Below are positions 6,592 to 7,668 of a DNA stretch of 7,668 bases, piece after piece. Location: the NCBI GenBank assembly GCA_003695725.1, contig RFHX01000155.1, positions 1 through 7,668 of the forward strand, written 5' to 3'. The notes beneath the pieces were generated by a model that had not been told where the DNA came from, searched no databases, and saw only the letters and a list, made by a program, of their open reading frames with translations. Numbering within the stretch: the stretch's first letter is position 1; every line of letters begins with the position of its first letter. The stretch comes from Candidatus Schekmanbacteria bacterium. Its GTDB lineage: Bacteria; Schekmanbacteria; GWA2-38-11; J061. A program made the position numbers and the translations under genes.

Positions 6592-7651
6592 CTTTAATCT
6601 CCAAGATTTTATAATTATTGTCTCTCCTAACTGGGACAAATCCTGCTCTTTCAATCAAATTAACGATTTCATCTTCATCCATCCTAAATGTTGCCCCTGC
6701 CATTCTCACAACATTTTCCTCCATCATTGTTCCCCCAAGGTCATTTGCTCCAAAAAAAAGGGAAAGCTGAGCTACCTTGGCGCCCTGCGTAACCCATGAA
6801 GACTGAATGTTTTTTATATTGTCCAAATATATGCGAGAAAGAGCCAAGGTTTTTAAATATTCAAATGATGATGCTTTGAATTCGCCAAGTTTTGTATTTT
6901 TCCATTGGAATGTCCATGGTATGAAAGCTGTAAAACCTCCGGTTTCATCCTGAAGTTCTCTTATTCTCTCAAGATGAAAAACCCTGTCTTTAATACTTTC
7001 AATGTGGCCAAACATCATTGTAGCTGTTGTAGGCATTTTTAACTTATGTGCCTCCCGCATAACTTCAATCCATTGTTTCCCACTGCACTTATGGGGGCTT
7101 ATTTTTCTTCGCGTCTCCTCTACCAATATCTCTGCACCTCCACCGGGTATAGAATCGAGCCCTGCATCTTTCAAGTGTCGTAATACCTTGGAGGTGGATA
7201 TTTTTTCTTTTTCTGCAATAAAGACAATTTCAGGTGGAGAAAATGAGTGGATGTGGATTTTAAATCTCTCCTTAATTCCTTTTAAAAGTTTTTCATAATA
7301 ATCCAGACCAAGGTTAGGATTTAGTCCTCCCTGCATCAATATTCTTGAAGCACCTTTTTTTATCGCCTCATCAATCTTATTATATATCTCATCATTTGAA
7401 AGAAGAAATCCTCCTTCCTCATCCGGTTTTTTATAAAAAGCGCAAAATGCACAGCCTGAAACACAGATATTCGTGAAATTAATATTCCTATCAACTATAT
7501 AGGAAACTTGGGAAGAATCAGTTTTCTTAAGTCGAATATTATGGGCAAGACGTCCAAGAAGATGCAAATCCGATTTCTCGTAAAGAAGAATTGCTTCTTC
7601 TTTGTCTATCCTCTTCTCATTTTCAATTTTTTCTATTCTTTCATTTATCAT
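6581..7651 (-). CDS. mqnC: Cyclic dehypoxanthinyl futalosine synthase MqnC (radical SAM)
   Basis: This 356-residue radical SAM enzyme cyclises dehypoxanthinyl futalosine in the futalosine route to menaquinone. The [4Fe-4S]/SAM motif is CVSGCAFC (Cys63, Cys67, Cys70), preceded by NRNINFTN-type residues at 55-61. MqnC-typical segments follow in order: ILMQGGLNP (104-112), IHSFSPPEI (134-142), GLDSIPGGGAEIL (164-176), TTATMMFGH (208-216), LQDETGGFTAFIPWTFQ (233-249), SSWVTQG (284-290) and LGGTMMEENVVRMAGA (305-320). These distinguish it from the relatives MqnE and CofH. Length fits the family. The ATG at 7651 has no clear ribosome site in the 17 bases left before the edge, so the start is less certain than the rest. 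The downstream nucleoside phosphorylase starts within its last codons, which implies translational coupling and a joint pathway. Confidence 0.95.
   Translation of the reverse strand: MINERIEKIENEKRIDKEEAILLYEKSDLHLLGRLAHNIRLKKTDSSQVSYIVDRNINFTNICVSGCAFCAFYKKPDEEGGFLLSNDEIYNKIDEAIKKGASRILMQGGLNPNLGLDYYEKLLKGIKERFKIHIHSFSPPEIVFIAEKEKISTSKVLRHLKDAGLDSIPGGGAEILVEETRRKISPHKCSGKQWIEVMREAHKLKMPTTATMMFGHIESIKDRVFHLERIRELQDETGGFTAFIPWTFQWKNTKLGEFKASSFEYLKTLALSRIYLDNIKNIQSSWVTQGAKVAQLSLFFGANDLGGTMMEENVVRMAGATFRMDEDEIVNLIERAGFVPVRRDNNYKILEIKGGS
6599..6602 (-). promoter_or_regulatory. Ribosome binding site deciding the GTG start of the phosphorylase
   Basis: GGAG on the minus strand, inside the end of mqnC, lies 7 bases before the GTG at 6591. 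The resulting protein begins ten residues before the VGIIGG strand, as family members do. The longer frame from the ATG at 6654 would add 21 residues that correspond to nothing in the family. Confidence 0.6.
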
Positions 7652-7668
7652 AATATTGTTTCTAAAAT

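Noticed and set aside
6592-6654. Longer N-terminus for the phosphorylase from the ATG at 6654
   Set aside because: The extra 21 residues lie in another frame of mqnC and match nothing in the family; GTG at 6591 has a well-placed GGAG.
6581-7651. MqnE or CofH instead of MqnC
   Set aside because: The SIPGGGAEIL, TTATMMFGH and LGGTMMEENVV segments together match the MqnC pattern, and the protein starts with the MqnC-like short N-terminal region.

Overview
The window is AT-rich bacterial DNA in which every credible gene lies on the minus strand, so transcription runs from high to low coordinates. In that order the genes are mqnC (7651-6581), an MTAP/PNP-family nucleoside phosphorylase (6591-5701), a 351-base intergenic region, icd (5349-4096), mdh (4082-3150), a 207-base structured gap, fumA alpha (2942-2103), fumA beta (2080-1520), sdhC (1489-1136), sdhD (1111-731) and the N-terminal 233 codons of sdhA (701 to the left edge). 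Plus-strand open frames are shadows of these genes. I see no rRNA, tRNA, mobile element or CRISPR array.

The organism makes menaquinone by the futalosine route (MqnC), uses an NADP-type homodimeric isocitrate dehydrogenase, an LDH-like NAD malate dehydrogenase, an oxygen-sensitive two-subunit class I fumarase, and a two-anchor succinate:quinone oxidoreductase. With an apparent sigma54 promoter and low GC, this suggests an anaerobic or microaerophilic environmental bacterium, perhaps of the Desulfobacterota, Nitrospirota or a related candidate phylum. That placement is inference; no taxonomic marker is present.

Five enzymes cover four TCA steps in one co-directional cluster: isocitrate to 2-oxoglutarate (Icd), fumarate to malate (FumA alpha/beta), malate to oxaloacetate (Mdh) and succinate to fumarate (SdhCDA, with SdhB presumably just past the left edge). 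The succinate dehydrogenase passes electrons to the quinone pool that the upstream mqnC gene helps supply. The icd leader holds a textbook sigma70 promoter (5479-5507) and, further upstream, a near-consensus sigma54 element (5561-5576). The mdh-fumA gap holds two terminator-like structures, one of which overlaps a second inverted repeat in pseudoknot or switch order, so the cluster may be split into icd-mdh and fum-sdh parts.

The most interesting gene is the phosphorylase that overlaps mqnC by 11 bases. Its base-recognition residues look like 6-oxopurine PNPs rather than methylthioadenosine phosphorylase. This fits an enzyme acting on futalosine, a hypoxanthine nucleoside, in place of MqnB. 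This is a hypothesis, and nothing else in the window looks like a wholly new system.
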